From Claveliimonas monacensis (GTDB lineage: Bacteria; Bacillota; Clostridia; Lachnospirales; Lachnospiraceae): DNA of 64,000 nt. Positions 63,947 to 64,000 of the stretch are shown in pieces. Within the stretch, counting starts at the first letter, position 1; each line of letters begins with the position of its first letter. A program made the translations under genes and the position numbers. Location: positions 33,405 through 97,404 of the forward strand of contig NZ_JADCKL010000011.1 of assembly GCF_014982975.1 (NCBI RefSeq), in the 5' to 3' direction. The notes beneath the pieces were generated by a model. It had not been told where the DNA came from, ran no database searches, and saw only the letters and a program-made list of their open reading frames with translations.

Positions 63947-64000
63947 ATGGCAGAAATTCAGAAAAAAAGCAAAAATTTATTAATTATATCCCTACATGCG
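63947..64000 (+). CDS. start of a gene cut by the window edge
   Basis: GGAAGGAG lies 6 bases before ATG 63947; 18 codons (MAEIQKKSKNLLIISLHA) run off the end. Not identifiable. Confidence 0.55.
   Translation, partial: MAEIQKKSKNLLIISLHA

Noticed and set aside
1..64000. tRNA, rRNA, CRISPR array, relaxase or origin of transfer
   Set aside because: I looked for cloverleaf-like and repeat-spacer patterns and for relaxase HUH motifs and saw none; absence here is not proof for the rest of the element.

Overview
The window looks like a low-GC Gram-positive chromosome of the class Clostridia, most likely a Lachnospiraceae-type gut anaerobe. The grounds are strong AGGAGG ribosome sites, frequent GTG and TTG starts, an agr quorum-sensing locus, and a set of small proteins (DUF4313-, DUF5688-, DUF5983-, PcfJ- and PcfK-like) typical of mobile elements in that family. 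No rRNA, tRNA or CRISPR array was seen. All calls come from reading the sequence; no database search was run.

Region 1 (1-7321) is a signalling locus. It holds the end of an FtsX-type ABC permease and its ATPase, two small proteins that look like kinase-less, degenerate histidine-kinase ATPase domains, a divergent XRE repressor, a third such small protein, an AgrD-type peptide (too short for routine ORF calling) overlapping AgrB, a LytTR response regulator, an AgrC-like sensor kinase, and a winged-helix regulator whose receiver-like half lacks the phosphorylatable Asp.

Region 2 (about 7.4-49.3 kb) is almost entirely co-oriented accessory DNA that looks like the interior of a large conjugative or plasmid-like element: a DUF262 protein, SSB with a very acidic tail, RecD2-like helicase, two tandem AAA-ATPase/DUF1703-type proteins, a MoxR-like AAA plus HEXXH/vWA pair with two large unknown partners, an Rpn-type nuclease with an apparent internal antitoxin start and a free-standing copy of that antitoxin, a PP-loop PAPS-reductase-like enzyme, PcfK-like and two PcfJ-like proteins, a DNA polymerase III beta clamp, and a Phd/RelE toxin-antitoxin pair. 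No relaxase or coupling protein is visible, so this is only part of such an element. Four transcription units here start with the same leader design: a TTGACA promoter with a shared spacer, a first hairpin ending in GC, and a terminator hairpin whose stem pairs covary between copies, placed directly before the gene. A second, unrelated leader type occurs twice. A 292-bp MITE-like insertion with a 7-bp target duplication interrupts a DUF5688 gene.

Region 3 (49.3-58.4 kb) is a graveyard: decayed IS1182-like and IS256-like elements, an apparently intact IS21-like element, a secreted protein, a decayed secreted-protein remnant and a broken paralogue of the gene at 8757.

Region 4 (58.6-63.7 kb) is the most interesting. 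Two convergent genes, a divergent RtcB-like protein and an Mrr nuclease-STAND NTPase-TPR protein, are bracketed by exact 17-bp inverted repeats, with a promoter-like sequence just outside the left repeat and a tyrosine recombinase just outside the right one. This has the layout of an invertible (phase-variable) defence cassette and I do not recognise it as a described system.
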